From Sphingomonas morindae (GTDB lineage: Bacteria > Pseudomonadota > Alphaproteobacteria > Sphingomonadales > Sphingomonadaceae), in assembly GCF_023822065.1 (NCBI RefSeq), contig NZ_CP084930.1, positions 3,424,001 through 3,488,000 on the forward strand: a stretch of 64,000 nt of DNA, read 5' to 3'. Shown here in pieces: positions 62,222 through 64,000 of the stretch. Position 1 is the first letter of the stretch; every line of letters starts with the position of its first letter. Both the position numbers and the translations under genes were made by a program. The notes beneath the pieces were generated by a model. That model did no database searches. It saw only the letters and a list, made by a program, of their open reading frames with translations, and had not been told where the DNA came from.

Positions 62222-62337
62222 AGCCTGGCGGCGTCCTACTCTTCCATCGCTTAAGCGATAGTACCATTGGCGCAGTCCGGTTTCACGGCCGAGTTCGGGA
62301 TGGGATCGGGTGGGTCACGGACGCTATGGCCACCAAG
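62222..62337 (-). rRNA. rrf: 5S ribosomal RNA
   Basis: In complement it contains CCCGATCCCATCCCGAACTC and GGTACTATCGCTTAAGCGAT, with GGCCGTGAAA between them, and ends in GCCGCCAGGCTTT, the conserved alphaproteobacterial 5S pattern. It sits between the 23S gene and tRNA-fMet on the minus strand. The ends are estimated to within a few bases. Confidence 0.92.
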
Positions 62338-62449
62338 CTATGGGGCCGGCGCGGGGACGGAGTGTGTTTTGAGATCGGTGCGTGTGTCATGCTGGGCGTT
62401 TGCGCATCACCAGGCTTTAGGGTGATGGCGGGGCTCATCAAGCGCGAAT

Positions 62450-64000
<1,551 letters not shown>

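Overview
The window reads as an alphaproteobacterial chromosome, most likely Sphingomonas or a close sphingomonad. The grounds are high GC, a 16S-23S-5S-tRNA-fMet type rRNA operon end, many HWE/PAS histidine kinases, pirin/LysR and TonB/PiuC gene sets, and a ~62-bp intergenic repeat in at least five places. The genus is inferred from gene content and not tested.

Layout. 0-8.1 kb: ordinary housekeeping and accessory genes: a partial secreted protein, an alpha/beta hydrolase with its nucleophile replaced, a histidine kinase, an aldo/keto reductase, a MaoC dehydratase, an isochorismatase-like hydrolase, a TMEM175 channel overlapping a LysR gene, a divergent pirin and a second kinase. 8.27-9.49 kb: an IS3-family element with a nonsense codon in orfA. 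9.7-13.8 kb: a plasmid-type mobilisation module (relaxase, MobC, a candidate oriT with an ATCCTG/C nic-like site beside an 18-bp palindrome, two unknown genes). 14.3-19.8 kb: an S1/P1 nuclease, a decayed duplicate of the 3' end of a YihY gene, and a large hybrid kinase. 19.9-24.3 kb: an amidohydrolase-like gene with lost metal ligands, then a decayed tandem paralogue split by a complete IS66 element with an exact 8-bp target duplication. 24.5-29.6 kb: a Sel1-repeat gene and an iron-uptake operon (TonB receptor, PiuC-type dioxygenase, PepSY membrane protein) behind a probable Fur box. 30.1-38.3 kb: the intact YihY gene, an IS1182 element, and two kinases sharing one sensor domain plus a response regulator. 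38.4-42.5 kb: a LysR gene divergent from five small redox/hydrolase genes, two of which are SDRs without the catalytic tyrosine.

42.6-62.1 kb is a genomic island ending at tRNA-fMet of the rRNA operon. It carries two unknown overlapping genes. After them comes a tightly overlapping five-gene operon: a ~900-aa protein at the DrmE position, then DrmA helicase, DrmB (DUF1998), DrmC (PLD) and an N6-adenine DNA methyltransferase. This is a DISARM-type anti-phage system whose parts do not match either textbook class. On the other strand are a HAD/membrane-protein pair, a protein with a HEPN-like RxxxxH motif and a two-HTH regulator. A large serine recombinase with a 63-aa leader gene closes the island. 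Its last ~30 codons run through the rRNA terminator and into the antisense of tRNA-fMet.

62.1-64 kb is the 3' end of the rRNA operon, on the minus strand: tRNA-fMet, 5S, and the 3' ~1.55 kb of 23S.
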